Shown: positions 43,781 through 53,172 of the stretch, piece after piece
Layout: each line of letters starts with the position of its first letter
Numbering within the stretch: the stretch's first letter is position 1
Assembly: GCA_016874735.1 (NCBI GenBank)
Contig: VGTI01000003.1
Location: 1 to 64,000, forward strand
Reading direction: 5' to 3'
Origin: Deltaproteobacteria bacterium
GTDB taxonomy: Bacteria > Bdellovibrionota_B > Oligoflexia > Oligoflexales > CAIYRB01
DNA length: 64,000 nucleotides
The notes under the pieces: generated by a model
Database searches by the model: none
What the model was told of the DNA's origin: nothing
Seen by the model: the letters and a program-made list of their open reading frames with translations, nothing else
Position numbers and translations under genes: made by a program

Positions 43781-46414
43781 TCAACCTGCTGGTGGCAAAT
43801 AATAGTCCCGACGGTGGTCATAGGTCCAAACAGCTCTGCCACCCCGGTCTAGGTCGAGCTGCCAGGTTCCGTTTGCCAACCCAGGATATGCTAACACCCG
43901 CTCTGACACGGCATCGACTACCAATCTGGTAAAATCTCTCCTAATCGCGCGGCCACCCATTATGTCCTCGGCTCCAGTTGTCAGTAGCCTTGTTTGCAGC
44001 CGGTGCCCGAGACGGATTATAAATTGGCGGTCTGCTAGGCGCAGGTTCAGCTCCCCCAGCAACCGCTTCAGGACTAGGCGCAACTGCACCTTACCTAAGC
44101 GCTTGAATACAACTACCTCATCGATTCTATTGACAAACTCTGGACGTAGTTTCATAGCCAGGTTTCTTCGGACTGACTCGTCGGAGGCACGTTCTGGATC
44201 CACGATGCGATCCAAACTTAAGTTAGAAGTCATGATGATAAGCGTGTTACGAAAATCCACTAGGCGACTTCGGCCATCTGTTAGTCTTCCGTCATCGAAA
44301 GTTTGCAAGAGCAGATCCAAAACTCTAGGGTGAGCCTTCTCAATCTCATCTAATAAAACGACTGCATAAGGTCGCTGCCGGACAGCCTCAGTCAACTCCC
44401 CGCCGTCACCGAAGCCAACATACCCGGGCGGAGCTCCAATCAGTCGCGCGATCTGGTGTTGCTCCATGAACTCTGACATATCGATTCGTATAATTTTCGA
44501 CTCGTCAGAAAAAAGCTCCTCCGCCAGAGCCTTGGCCGTTTCAGTTTTTCCGACACCGGTTGGTCCGAGAAAGAGAAAGACTCCTAAGGGCCGCCTCGGA
44601 TCGTTGACACCGACTCTAGCTCTCTTGAGCGTTTGAGCAATCCGATACAATGCATCATTTTGCCCATAAATTCGGGTGGCTAGCCTAGCCTCCAAAGTCA
44701 AGAGCCGGCTGTTATCCTTCTCCATAAGTTTACTAATTGGAATGCGAGTCCAGAGAGCGATGATTTCAGCGATTTCACGAGCACCAACTATGCGGCGTAA
44801 AAAGTTATGCGCTTGTTGTAAGCGATCGAGCTCTAATTTGATCTTGTCGGTCTCCCGACTCAGCTTCGGCAACTCACCGAATTGCAAACGCGCCGCAAAA
44901 TCAAAGTTTGAATTGGAACGAGCGCTACGATAGAGCTCTACACCTTCAAGACGATTTTTCTCGGCCACACGAAGTCGCTGTAAGAGATTCTGATGTGACC
45001 GCCAAATTTCGTCGTAACTGGCATGCGCCAGCTGGGCCTTTTCTAGTCTCGCCTCTAGTTTGGCAAGAGCAGCAATTTGACCCTTATCCTGTGGGCTAAT
45101 AGCCTTTCGTTCCACTTCAATTTGGCTAATTTCTGATGCTAGTTCATCTAAAACTGCTGGTACGCTGTCCACCTGCAACCGGAGACGGCTTGCAGCTTCA
45201 TCGATAAGATCGATCGCTTTATCGGGTAGCTTCCTTTGTGGGACATACCTCACTGATAGTGATACTGCTGCCTCAAGCGCCTCGTCGGCAATCTGGATAC
45301 CGTGATGAATCTCGTAGTGGCTCTTTAAACCACGTAGGATCGCCAGAGCAGCTTGCGCGGTTGGTTCCTCGACATTTATTGGCTGGAATCTACGCTCTAA
45401 TGCCGCATCTTTTTCTATATATTTTCGATATTCATCGATAGTTGTCGCACCCAGGCACTGTAATTCTCCGCGTGCTAAAGCCGGTTTTAGCAAGTTGGCA
45501 GCATCTGCGCTTCCCTCGTGATTGCCCGCGCCAACGAGCATGTGAATTTCGTCGATAAAGAGAATGATCTTGCCCTTCAGCGAAGCCACGGCGTTTAGAA
45601 GGTTTTTCATACGGGATTCAAATTCACCTCTGTACTTCGCACCTGCCAGCATAGCGCCTAGGTCTAATGAGAAAACTCTCTTGCCGCGCATACTTTCAGG
45701 TACGGCGCCTGACGCAATCCTTATGGCTAATGCTTCAGCTATTGCGGACTTCCCGACACCTGGCTCACCGATTAGTAGTGGGTTATTCTTCTTTTTTCTC
45801 CCGAGAATCTCCAGGACGCGTCTGACTTCCATGTCACGACCGATTACCGGATCTAACTCACCTCGCTCCGCAGTGGCCGATATGTCGATAGTGTACTGTC
45901 GCAACTCTTGATCAAATTCATCTTCCTCTTTCCGCGGTATCGGAACCTCGACTTCACGTTTAGCCTTACCGCTGCTTGTCGCTACACCCTCGCCAGAAGC
46001 TTGTCGGGTAACCATCGGTTCAAAGGCGGCGTCTCTAATACTCTGGGCGCTTGCCTCTTCTGCAGCCCTTGTCGTGAAGTTTTGGATCAGGGTCGATTGC
46101 TTTTGAAGTTCTTCCCACAGGATTCGGGCAGGTACTAATTTAGGTTTCGACCGAGCCTCGGCCTGATCTAAGGCCTGATCCAAGCGGGTTCCGAAGACTA
46201 CCTTCACCTGTCCCAACACTCGCGGGGCCCGGCTTAGGTAGGCTTCTATATGCCGCTGCAGTCTCGATGCGACAGATAATTCAACGCCGCCAGCGCGCAG
46301 CAGGGCTAAAGCCACATGCTCGACCTCGAGCGCTTGGTGACCGAAGCTACGGGCGTATTGCAGTCCCTGATAGAGGGCTTTTTGGCAGCTGAAATCGTAT
46401 AAATTGACGTCCAT
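43781..46414 (-). CDS. clpB: ClpB-type AAA+ disaggregase
   Basis: 877 residues: a Clp N-domain (~1-110) and a longer than usual charged linker (~125-175). The first AAA module has '[12 protein letters not shown]' and 'LFIDEIHML'. The coiled-coil M-domain (~420-560) contains '[15 protein letters not shown]'. The second AAA module has '[12 protein letters not shown]', '[22 protein letters not shown]' and the sensor-2 'GGRAIRRDF'. The M-domain is full length, so it belongs with ClpB rather than ClpA/ClpC. It works with DnaK to recover aggregated protein. No type VI secretion genes are near, so a ClpV role is not supported. Confidence 0.9.
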   Translation of the reverse strand: MDVNLYDFSCQKALYQGLQYARSFGHQALEVEHVALALLRAGGVELSVASRLQRHIEAYLSRAPRVLGQVKVVFGTRLDQALDQAEARSKPKLVPARILWEELQKQSTLIQNFTTRAAEEASAQSIRDAAFEPMVTRQASGEGVATSSGKAKREVEVPIPRKEEDEFDQELRQYTIDISATAERGELDPVIGRDMEVRRVLEILGRKKKNNPLLIGEPGVGKSAIAEALAIRIASGAVPESMRGKRVFSLDLGAMLAGAKYRGEFESRMKNLLNAVASLKGKIILFIDEIHMLVGAGNHEGSADAANLLKPALARGELQCLGATTIDEYRKYIEKDAALERRFQPINVEEPTAQAALAILRGLKSHYEIHHGIQIADEALEAAVSLSVRYVPQRKLPDKAIDLIDEAASRLRLQVDSVPAVLDELASEISQIEVERKAISPQDKGQIAALAKLEARLEKAQLAHASYDEIWRSHQNLLQRLRVAEKNRLEGVELYRSARSNSNFDFAARLQFGELPKLSRETDKIKLELDRLQQAHNFLRRIVGAREIAEIIALWTRIPISKLMEKDNSRLLTLEARLATRIYGQNDALYRIAQTLKRARVGVNDPRRPLGVFLFLGPTGVGKTETAKALAEELFSDESKIIRIDMSEFMEQHQIARLIGAPPGYVGFGDGGELTEAVRQRPYAVVLLDEIEKAHPRVLDLLLQTFDDGRLTDGRSRLVDFRNTLIIMTSNLSLDRIVDPERASDESVRRNLAMKLRPEFVNRIDEVVVFKRLGKVQLRLVLKRLLGELNLRLADRQFIIRLGHRLQTRLLTTGAEDIMGGRAIRRDFTRLVVDAVSERVLAYPGLANGTWQLDLDRGGRAVWTYDHRRDYYLPPAG

Positions 46415-46503
46415 AAACCCACCCGCCCGACATTACGGGACCATTTCCCGCACTTGAGGCATCGGCATAGAATGGATCAATCATTAGGACGGAGGTCCCT
46501 TAA

Positions 46504-46764
46504 TCAGGGACGAGAGGCCTCCACCCACTTGACCTGTAGGTCAGCGAGCAGCTGGTGGACTAATTTCGCCTCTTCTGGACTTAGGTTTCCCTTAGTTTTG
46601 TCTTGGAGCATCTTAATGATTTCAATGTTTTGCTCTGCCAGAGCCAGATTTATCGTCGGTCCCTTGCCCAGTGCCGGAGCGAGCCCCAAGTAATGTAACG
46701 CCGCCGACGAAAATCCGAGAATTAAAGCCGAAAAATCAACGGGTTCGGCATGTGATTCAGCCAT
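46504..46764 (-). CDS. DUF1844-family protein
   Basis: 86 residues with the compact helical DUF1844 pattern: 'VDFSALILGFSSAALHYLGL' (9-28), 'INLALAEQNIEIIKMLQDKTKGNLSPEE' and 'LVHQLLADLQ'. A GGGAGG site precedes the ATG. Function unknown; found in many Gram-negative genomes. Upstream of clpB on the same strand and divergent from the FHA gene. Confidence 0.85.
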   Translation of the reverse strand: MAESHAEPVDFSALILGFSSAALHYLGLAPALGKGPTINLALAEQNIEIIKMLQDKTKGNLSPEEAKLVHQLLADLQVKWVEASRP

Positions 46765-46877
46765 GGTGTCCTCCCTTGTTAGGCAAAAAAGCTAACGAAA
46801 AATCTGTACAGGAAAAAGGCCGATTTAAGTCGGGCAATATATGTTCCGATACTCACACTAGGTCAGCCCGAGGTGCC

Positions 46878-47615
46878 ATGGCTAGTAAGAACCCAAATGA
46901 AGATCTACGGGGAGTGCTACATGCACTTTCGTCGACAACACCTGGCGAGGTAATCAAACTACGCCGGGATGCTACAATTTTCGGCAGAGAAAAAGGCGAC
47001 ATCATCGTCAACGATCACGAAATATCTTCTACCCACTGCCAAATTCAAAACATCAACGGCAGCTACCATCTCTTCGACATGAACAGCACCAATGGAACTT
47101 TCGTAAACAACGAACGCGTCGTTAAATCCAAATTAAACCCGGGCGATACTATTACGATCGGTCAGACTTCGTTTCGTTTCGAATTAGAACAGGAATCTAG
47201 GGTGAGGCATATCTCGACCATCTTTAAAGGTCGCGATCAACGCGGCATGACCGATACAAAAGTGAGCTTAGTAGACACCTTAATAGAAGGCGAACTTAAA
47301 GGGGTACAGACGGGCTCAATCGTACTCAATGTTACCTATGGTGACGGTTCTAAGGACGAAATCGAGCTTAACCAGCGATCGTTCTTCATAGGGCGCGCTT
47401 CGAGCTTCGCAAAGTTCGACCAAGACCCCGAGATGTCTCGGAAGCACCTCCTGGTGAAGGTCAATGATTCCGGTGAAATATTCATCGAAGATCAGGGATC
47501 GACAAATGGTTCCTTCCTGAACGGCAAGCGGCTCCAAGGTATGCACATTGTCCGCCCAACCGACGAAGTTCGCGTTGGGTCGGTACTTATCAGGTGCCGG
47601 GCGAAAACAACCTGA
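46878..47615 (+). CDS. Protein with two FHA domains
   Basis: 245 residues from the ATG at 46878 (GAGG upstream); longer frames run into the divergent gene. First FHA domain ~27-105: 'TIFGREKGDIIVNDHEISSTHCQI', 'SYHLFDMNSTNGTFVN'. Second ~150-240: 'FFIGRASSFAKFDQDPEMSRKHLLV', 'IEDQGSTNGSFLN'. Both keep the Gly-Arg, Ser-x-x-His and Asn-Gly-Thr/Ser residues for phosphothreonine binding. No catalytic domain. Acts as an adaptor for Ser/Thr kinases. No kinase gene is in the window. Confidence 0.92.
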   Translation: MASKNPNEDLRGVLHALSSTTPGEVIKLRRDATIFGREKGDIIVNDHEISSTHCQIQNINGSYHLFDMNSTNGTFVNNERVVKSKLNPGDTITIGQTSFRFELEQESRVRHISTIFKGRDQRGMTDTKVSLVDTLIEGELKGVQTGSIVLNVTYGDGSKDEIELNQRSFFIGRASSFAKFDQDPEMSRKHLLVKVNDSGEIFIEDQGSTNGSFLNGKRLQGMHIVRPTDEVRVGSVLIRCRAKTT

Positions 47616-47694
47616 CAGAGTTTTGGCGCTACCCTATAATTGGCACGTCGATGTTGTCCCACTCACCTGAGATCAGCCACCGGACGAGGCCAGT

Positions 47695-49380
47695 ATGAAC
47701 CATCCCGAAAAGACACCGGGATCGAATTTTATTCGTTCCATCATCAACGAAGACAATAAGTCAGGCAAGTTCGGTGGGCGAGTCCATACGCGGTTTCCGC
47801 CAGAGCCGAACGGCTACTTACATGTTGGGCATGCAAAATCGATCTGTCTTAATTTTGGCTTAGCTACCGAATACAGCGGTAAATGCAACCTGCGTTTTGA
47901 TGATACAAACCCTGTGGCAGAGGACCCTGAGTTCGTCGCATCAATCAAGGCTGACGTTAAATGGTTAGGTTTTGATTGGGAGGAACGCTTATTTAGCGCG
48001 TCTGATTACTTCGAACAATTTTACCAATGTGCAGAACTATTGGTGCGCAAGGGTAAAGCTTACGTAGACAGTCAAAGTGCCGAGGATATTCGGTCTAATC
48101 GAGGCACGCTCACTGAGCCTGGTCGAAACAGCCCCTTCCGAGAGCGACCCATCGAGGAGAACCTCAGAATTCTCGTCGAAATGAGGAACGGTAAGCATGA
48201 AGATGGCGCTCATATTTTGCGTGCTAAAATTGACATGGCATCTCCCAATATCAACATGCGGGACCCAGCAATTTATCGTATCCGTCGCGCGGAGCACCAC
48301 GCCACAGGGAACAAGTGGTGTATTTATCCCATGTATGACTTTGCTCACTGCATTTCTGACGCTATTGAGGGCATCACCCATTCCATCTGTACCCTTGAGT
48401 TCGAAGACCATAGGCCCCTTTATGATTGGTTTCTAGTCGAGTGTGAGTTTAAAACTCCACGACCACAGCAAATTGAGTTTGCACGCCTTGACTTGAGTTA
48501 CACCGTGACAAGCAAACGTAAGCTAAAGGAGCTAGTCACCGAGGGCGTGGTCCGTGGGTGGGACGATCCTAGGATGCCCACAATTTCGGGTATGAGGAGG
48601 CGGGGCTACCAGCCGTCCGCTCTCCGTGATTTCTGCGAGCGCATTGGTGTCTCCAAGGCAGCCAATACAGTGGACATGGGCTTTTTAGAGTTCTGTGTTC
48701 GCGAGGATCTAGAGCGCTCAGCCAGGCGCGTACTCGGTGTGCTACAGCCAATAAAAGTTGTCCTTGAAGACTACCCAATAGACAAGGTTGAGTACCTCAA
48801 TGCAGCTTATCACCCGCAAGATCCATCGCTAGGTAGCCGTCAGTTACCATTCGCTCGCGAATTGTACATTGAGTCTGACGACTTCGTGGAAAACCCGCCG
48901 AAAGGCTATTTCCGATTAGTGCCTGGCGGAGAGGTTCGGCTACGATACGGTTACATCATAAAATGCCGCGAAGTCATCAAGGACAGTAACGGTAGGGTGA
49001 TTGAGTTGCGCTGCACCCATGATCCCGAGACCCTCGGCAAAAATCCGACTGATGGGCGCAAGGTCAAGGGCATCATTCATTGGGTTGCGGCTGCCCACGC
49101 CGTAACGGCTGAAGTCAGGTTGTATGATCGGCTCTTCAACGTCGCTAATCCTGGTGGCATTAAAGATGGAGACTACAAGGATCGTGTAAACCCCGACTCA
49201 TTGAAGGTCCTTGCTGCTGCAAAATTGGAGTCGAGTTTAGCTCATGCTAATTACTCACAACGGTTTCAGTTCGAGAGGTTGGGGTATTTTTGTCTCGATC
49301 AGGAGAGCAGGCCAGGGAATCTGGTATTCAATCGAACGGTAACCCTCCGAGACTCCTGGACAAAAGAACAGAAGACTTAG
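47695..49380 (+). CDS. glnS: Glutamine--tRNA ligase
   Basis: 561 residues: class I synthetase with '[15 protein letters not shown]' (HIGH motif, ~41-55), 'LRFDDTNP', '[12 protein letters not shown]' (KMSKS-like) and the C-terminal beta-barrel anticodon domains. Family length ~550. Its presence means Gln-tRNA is charged directly. The tRNA-Gln is at 43.6 kb. Confidence 0.98.
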   Translation: MNHPEKTPGSNFIRSIINEDNKSGKFGGRVHTRFPPEPNGYLHVGHAKSICLNFGLATEYSGKCNLRFDDTNPVAEDPEFVASIKADVKWLGFDWEERLFSASDYFEQFYQCAELLVRKGKAYVDSQSAEDIRSNRGTLTEPGRNSPFRERPIEENLRILVEMRNGKHEDGAHILRAKIDMASPNINMRDPAIYRIRRAEHHATGNKWCIYPMYDFAHCISDAIEGITHSICTLEFEDHRPLYDWFLVECEFKTPRPQQIEFARLDLSYTVTSKRKLKELVTEGVVRGWDDPRMPTISGMRRRGYQPSALRDFCERIGVSKAANTVDMGFLEFCVREDLERSARRVLGVLQPIKVVLEDYPIDKVEYLNAAYHPQDPSLGSRQLPFARELYIESDDFVENPPKGYFRLVPGGEVRLRYGYIIKCREVIKDSNGRVIELRCTHDPETLGKNPTDGRKVKGIIHWVAAAHAVTAEVRLYDRLFNVANPGGIKDGDYKDRVNPDSLKVLAAAKLESSLAHANYSQRFQFERLGYFCLDQESRPGNLVFNRTVTLRDSWTKEQKT

Positions 49381-49405
49381 TAGTCGCATTTTATAGAACT
49401 GACTC

Positions 49406-49434
49406 TTGAGCAAAGCCTCGTGATGCTATATGTT
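49406..49434 (+). promoter_or_regulatory. Candidate tRNA-Leu promoter
   Basis: TTGAGC (49406-49411), a 17-base spacer and TATGTT (49429-49434) place a start about 20 bases before the tRNA. Confidence 0.5.
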
Positions 49435-49460
49435 GCAGGGCGCTCATAAGTCAGCCAGTT

Positions 49461-49545
49461 GCGGACGTGATGAAATTGGTAGACATGCTGGTCTTAGAAG
49501 CCAGTGGGGTAACCCGTGTCGGTTCAAGTCCGACCGTCCGCACCA
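49461..49545 (+). tRNA. tRNA-Leu (anticodon TAG)
   Basis: 85 nt with encoded CCA. Acceptor GCGGACG pairs with CGTCCGC. The anticodon stem CTGGT/GCCAG carries loop C-T-TAG-A-A. A long variable arm (GTGGGGTAACCCGT) marks the class II structure. Confidence 0.96.
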
Positions 49546-49604
49546 ATACTGACCCATGGGCTCAAGATCCATTTCGCAATCGGCAAGATTGTCCAGTCAA
49601 CTAA

Positions 49605-50483
49605 TCAGAACTCATCGCCATGCGTGCCTAGCTCCTTTGCAATTCCAAAGGGTGACCCAGAATCAGTAAATATGGCCCAGGTCGCAGGAAATCTTGTCTT
49701 GAACTCGTCCCTAGTGCCAGTTGAGCAATAATAGCTATCAATCGTATTGGCATAAACGAGGTTAGCAAAAGCGTTAGGATCTTTGCGGCTAAAATCTTGC
49801 AATCTTTTATCTGTCATTAAGCCAGCAGCGGCCACATCTGTAAGCAGCCCCTTAGCGAGTCGCATTTTTTCCTGATTGAAGCCCTGCGCATAGGTCTGCC
49901 ATTCGGCAGTTTTGAATGCCCCCGGCACACCATCACGAACCAGTCCCTGAATGAAAAACTCCATGTGCCAATAGGCAAACAGCCTAACTAAGCTAGACCT
50001 GATAACAATCGCCTCTGGACTAAGAACCATGCGGAGACCCCCCCCCGAGCCTAGCCAGCAGGAGCTTGGTCTTTTCGTATCGTTGACCAAAGGTTTTTCT
50101 GCATTTGTCAAAGGTGCGGCTCTGCACTCTTTTGCAGCGTCGCCAATTTCAATCCGACCTCGAAATACTTGAAAATATAGAGCCAAAAGTGGGCGCGGGA
50201 TCGCCTCTAATGCACCTATGACCGCATTTTTAAGGGTGGAATCACCTGGACTGTTTATTGTCAGTGCACCAGCCAAGACTTCAGCTGATTTAGGCAATGC
50301 AGTTTGTCCATCGTAACTTAATCCGCATGGATGATTCACTGCCGCATCCTCGGCACCGACTACGTTATCAAGAGTCTTTACGGGTGAGCGTTTGGACTGA
50401 GCTGGTTTGCAGGCAACACCGAACACGACGATCATTAACGCCCAGACAAAGTTAGGATAGGATTGTCTAGAATCAAAAATCAT
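49605..50483 (-). CDS. Lipoprotein of unknown function
   Basis: 292 residues from the ATG at 50483 (AAGGTGAGG upstream). Signal sequence 'FVWALMIVVFGVAC' with a lipobox ending in Cys (about residue 25) marks it as a lipoprotein. The mature part is helical and unrecognised, with a small cysteine content. Directly downstream of a second lipoprotein gene (stop at 50494) on the same strand. Likely outer-membrane or periplasmic. Confidence 0.75.
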   Translation of the reverse strand: MIFDSRQSYPNFVWALMIVVFGVACKPAQSKRSPVKTLDNVVGAEDAAVNHPCGLSYDGQTALPKSAEVLAGALTINSPGDSTLKNAVIGALEAIPRPLLALYFQVFRGRIEIGDAAKECRAAPLTNAEKPLVNDTKRPSSCWLGSGGGLRMVLSPEAIVIRSSLVRLFAYWHMEFFIQGLVRDGVPGAFKTAEWQTYAQGFNQEKMRLAKGLLTDVAAAGLMTDKRLQDFSRKDPNAFANLVYANTIDSYYCSTGTRDEFKTRFPATWAIFTDSGSPFGIAKELGTHGDEF

Positions 50484-50493
50484 AAACCACACC

Positions 50494-50970
50494 TCACCTT
50501 ACTTGGGTTGGATTGCTGGTCGGCGAAGCCACAGTCGGTTGACCACCAATCAAGCTACCAAGTAAATTACCGAAACCTGACAATGTGCCGCCACCCCCTG
50601 AACCACCTGTAAATGCAGAGATCAGGTTAGTTACTGAACCAAATATCGCATTAAAATCACCACCGCCTTGGATAGTTCCAATCAAACTTGAGATTGCGCT
50701 CATGCCAGTTGTGAGACTGCCATTACCTCCAGCCGGCGAGGCCTGTGTAGGAGGCGGCAAATTGATTGATGATCCGGCACCAATAGTACCCGCTCCCATA
50801 CTTCCTGTGCCGATTTGAGTGGCCGTCCCTTGGACAGGTGCCATTGCCCCGGATGGAGATGAGGTGCCAGGTTTTTTCTTTCCAGTCTCTGGAGGCGCCG
50901 GTGCTGGAGGAGTGCAGGATAAGGCTAATGAGTAAAAAGTAGCAAAGGTCATGCGTAACCAATATTTCAT
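50494..50970 (-). CDS. Small glycine/proline-rich lipoprotein
   Basis: 158 residues with a lipobox (L-A-L-S-C at about 15-19). A proline-rich start and then long Gly/Ser/Ala/Thr-rich low-complexity sequence follow, including 'GGSGGGG'-type stretches. No domain is recognised. Its start overlaps the aldolase stop, so the genes aldolase, this, and the next lipoprotein form a run. Confidence 0.65.
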   Translation of the reverse strand: MKYWLRMTFATFYSLALSCTPPAPAPPETGKKKPGTSSPSGAMAPVQGTATQIGTGSMGAGTIGAGSSINLPPPTQASPAGGNGSLTTGMSAISSLIGTIQGGGDFNAIFGSVTNLISAFTGGSGGGGTLSGFGNLLGSLIGGQPTVASPTSNPTQVR

Positions 50971-52322
50971 TTCATATTCCTCCGCCCTTCAACGATCCCT
51001 ATAAACGAACGAGACATCAATTCTTCGGACGTGATTCCAACTTGTTTTAGGTGATCCGTGCCAATTACACCTAGTTCAAGAGCTCTGATAAAAAAGTTCA
51101 GCAACCCCTGGCCAGTTGCAGCATCATCAAACGTGCCCCCTATGGCTGTCGCCTGTGCAGCCTTGGCGAGGAAGCTACTTAGCCTCTGCATGGCTGATGG
51201 GAGGTATCGTAGGAAAAATGCGTAATGAGCTACAAGCCGAATACCGATTTGGTAGGGATGCAAATCCCACCCCTGATAAAGCCCTAGCTTTAAAGAGTTA
51301 TGAACTGCGCGAAAACTTTGCTGCCAGGCGCGTTTAACTTGAGCTTCGTTTTCTATTTTCTGACCGACCGTTAAAGGGCGGGTTCCAATTTCACGGTGGA
51401 CAGGCAGCGGTAAGATATTCGTTGCACCATCGGCCAGCCAAACGCGACTGCCATGTAACGACGCTTTCATTGATAGCAAAGCATAGATACAGGCGGGATG
51501 ATCCATCGATTGATACTCAGCACTGACGTCCAGGGCCGCCGAATAGTCATAGGTGCCAAAGTGCACCCCCCGACATCGGCCCTGGGCTTCGCCGACTATA
51601 CCTTTTAAAGGATTAGTACCATGCTCCGTCACAAGCGCTTCAGGACCTTCAACCATCAGCTCAATTCGGATGGAGCGACGAGCTAAAGAGAAACGTCCCT
51701 CTATCAATTCGAGGAGATCCGAAATTGCGCCCACTTGTATCTTGTGGGTAACCTTTGGTAGCGTCACAACGAACCCTGATGGCAGTACTCCCGAGGTCGC
51801 CTCAAGGAACTGCGTCATAAAAAGGTCCAAAGTCCGGATTGAGCGCTGTACCGTCTCGGGCAAAAATGCCTTCACTCGAATACCGAATGAGGGCGGCAAG
51901 AAATCCGCCTCCATTTCATGAGCTAGACAGGCGGCCGTCCTGATTGCATCTAGGTCTTCTTCTTCGCTACTCCTTGCCCCATAGCCATCCTCAAAATCGA
52001 TCCTAAAATCCTCGATCGGTTTATGCCGCAAGCGGCCTACGACACTTTCGTAAACAGTAGACCACGGCGTTTCTCGATCTTCTTCTAGGTCAAGAATTGA
52101 CACCAAAGCACGGTCACTGTCTACCCATGACGTAAAATGGCCCCTAGCCAAATCGCCCAATTTCGCCAAGGAGCCATTCTTGAATAGTTGAGCGCCACCG
52201 TACAAGGTATGGACCGGCTGGCTCAGGCCACCGACCTGGGCCAGAGCGACATCCACAGTTGGCACTTTATGTACTCTATTGCTGACGGCTGCGATCACCG
52301 CTTTATCGAAAGTTGGATCCAT
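50967..52322 (-). CDS. CitE/HpcH-type aldolase-family protein
   Basis: 451 residues. 'EDFRIDFEDGYGAR', 'IELMVEGPEALV', 'HFGTYDYSAALDV' and 'LHPYQIGIRLVAHYAFFL' match the HpcH/HpaI/CitE-like aldolase superfamily in its long DUF6986-type form. The conserved acidic residues that bind the metal (in 'VEGPE', 'GTYDYS') are present. The substrate is not known. ATG start with GAGCCAGG upstream. The run with the two lipoproteins downstream seems to be by position only. Confidence 0.78.
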   Translation of the reverse strand: MDPTFDKAVIAAVSNRVHKVPTVDVALAQVGGLSQPVHTLYGGAQLFKNGSLAKLGDLARGHFTSWVDSDRALVSILDLEEDRETPWSTVYESVVGRLRHKPIEDFRIDFEDGYGARSSEEEDLDAIRTAACLAHEMEADFLPPSFGIRVKAFLPETVQRSIRTLDLFMTQFLEATSGVLPSGFVVTLPKVTHKIQVGAISDLLELIEGRFSLARRSIRIELMVEGPEALVTEHGTNPLKGIVGEAQGRCRGVHFGTYDYSAALDVSAEYQSMDHPACIYALLSMKASLHGSRVWLADGATNILPLPVHREIGTRPLTVGQKIENEAQVKRAWQQSFRAVHNSLKLGLYQGWDLHPYQIGIRLVAHYAFFLRYLPSAMQRLSSFLAKAAQATAIGGTFDDAATGQGLLNFFIRALELGVIGTDHLKQVGITSEELMSRSFIGIVEGRRNMK

Positions 52323-52419
52323 CCTGGCTCACTTGGCGCCCGATTACTCTACGTAATCCGGTGTGCTATGAAGATGTTATATAGCCACAATCATAACACT
52401 TTTTTGCGCCCCCAATGAC

Positions 52420-52459
52420 AAAAAGCCGAGACTCAGCGTGGGCTGAATCTCGGCTTTTT
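52420..52459 (-). terminator. Terminator of the tRNA-Lys/tRNA-Glu transcript
   Basis: An 18-bp stem with one mismatch (52420-52437 with 52442-52459, GTGG loop) is flanked by A5 on the left, which is a T5 run on the minus strand. It lies 19 bases beyond the tRNA-Glu 3' end. It could also act on plus-strand transcripts. Confidence 0.88.
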
Positions 52460-52477
52460 GACTATCGCACGTGAGGA

Positions 52478-52555
52478 TGGCGTCCCCAGGGGGATTTGAA
52501 CCCCCGTCGCTGCCGTGAAAGGGCAGTGTCCTGGGCCAGGCTAGACGATGGGGAC
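52478..52555 (-). tRNA. tRNA-Glu (anticodon TTC)
   Basis: Cloverleaf read from 52555: acceptor GTCCCCA with TGGGGAC, discriminator G and CCA (52478-52480). Anticodon stem CTGCC/GGCAG with loop C-T-TTC-A-C. T-loop TTCAAAT in a GGGGG/CCCCC stem. Confidence 0.96.
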
Positions 52556-52580
52556 GTACACTACTCACACTCCCTGGACC

Positions 52581-52656
52581 TGGTGAGCCGTGCTGGATTC
52601 GAACCAGCGACCCGTACATTAAAAGTGTACTGCTCTACCAGCTGAGCTAACGGCCC
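52581..52656 (-). tRNA. tRNA-Lys (anticodon TTT)
   Basis: Cloverleaf read from 52656: acceptor GGGCCGT with ACGGCTC, discriminator A and encoded CCA. Anticodon stem GTACA/TGTAC with loop C-T-TTT-A-A. T-loop TTCGAAT. It lies 25 bases upstream of tRNA-Glu, co-transcribed. Confidence 0.96.
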
Positions 52657-52672
52657 GATCAAGGGAGTCGTC

Positions 52673-52701
52673 TTTCTACAGGGAGGGACCATTCGTGTCA
52701 A
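52673..52701 (-). promoter_or_regulatory. Promoter of the tRNA-Lys/tRNA-Glu unit
   Basis: On the minus strand TTGACA (52696-52701), a 17-base spacer and TAGAAA (52673-52678). The start would be about 10 bases before tRNA-Lys. Confidence 0.85.
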
Positions 52702-52848
52702 CGCCAAAACCTAGAGGCGGTGATTTTTATGTGGAGGGCAGCGCAATTGCTTTTTCGTCTCCTATCGCCTAGACTTCAACCGATTTTTGCTTGCTCAATC
52801 GGGCATTTTTTCGACGCAAACTTTGAACTTGTTTGACTGGACCCGCTC

Positions 52849-53169
52849 ATGACCGTCATAAAGCGAAGCCAAAAAGATACCACCAGCGATCTCATTACTG
52901 CTATTGATGTGCTGATCCCACTACTTCGCGATCAAAAAGAAGACGATGCAATTGGTGTATTAGCGTTGGCGGCTAAAACACTCCGATCAGCAAAGCCCCA
53001 GAGCGCTGAGCACCGGCAAGCCGTCGCCGATGTTGTTGATGCTTTCGAGGGGGATCATGAGCTCATATCCTACACTTTTCAACGTGACAACGGCACGCAA
53101 TGGACTGAGGTGGAGGAGCTATCTCAGGCTAGTGCACGAGTTTTGAGCCTAGCGCGACGTATGCAGTAA
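52849..53169 (+). CDS. Small conserved-looking hypothetical protein
   Basis: 106 residues, predicted soluble and helical, acidic in the C-terminal half. I see no recognised motif, signal peptide or membrane helix. The stop is 3 bases before the cardiolipin synthase start, so the two are probably co-transcribed. Confidence 0.6.
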   Translation: MTVIKRSQKDTTSDLITAIDVLIPLLRDQKEDDAIGVLALAAKTLRSAKPQSAEHRQAVADVVDAFEGDHELISYTFQRDNGTQWTEVEELSQASARVLSLARRMQ

Positions 53170-53172
53170 CGG

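Noticed and set aside
43781-46414. ClpV of a type VI secretion system
   Set aside because: The M-domain and length match ClpB, and no Tss/Hcp/VgrG gene is present in the window.
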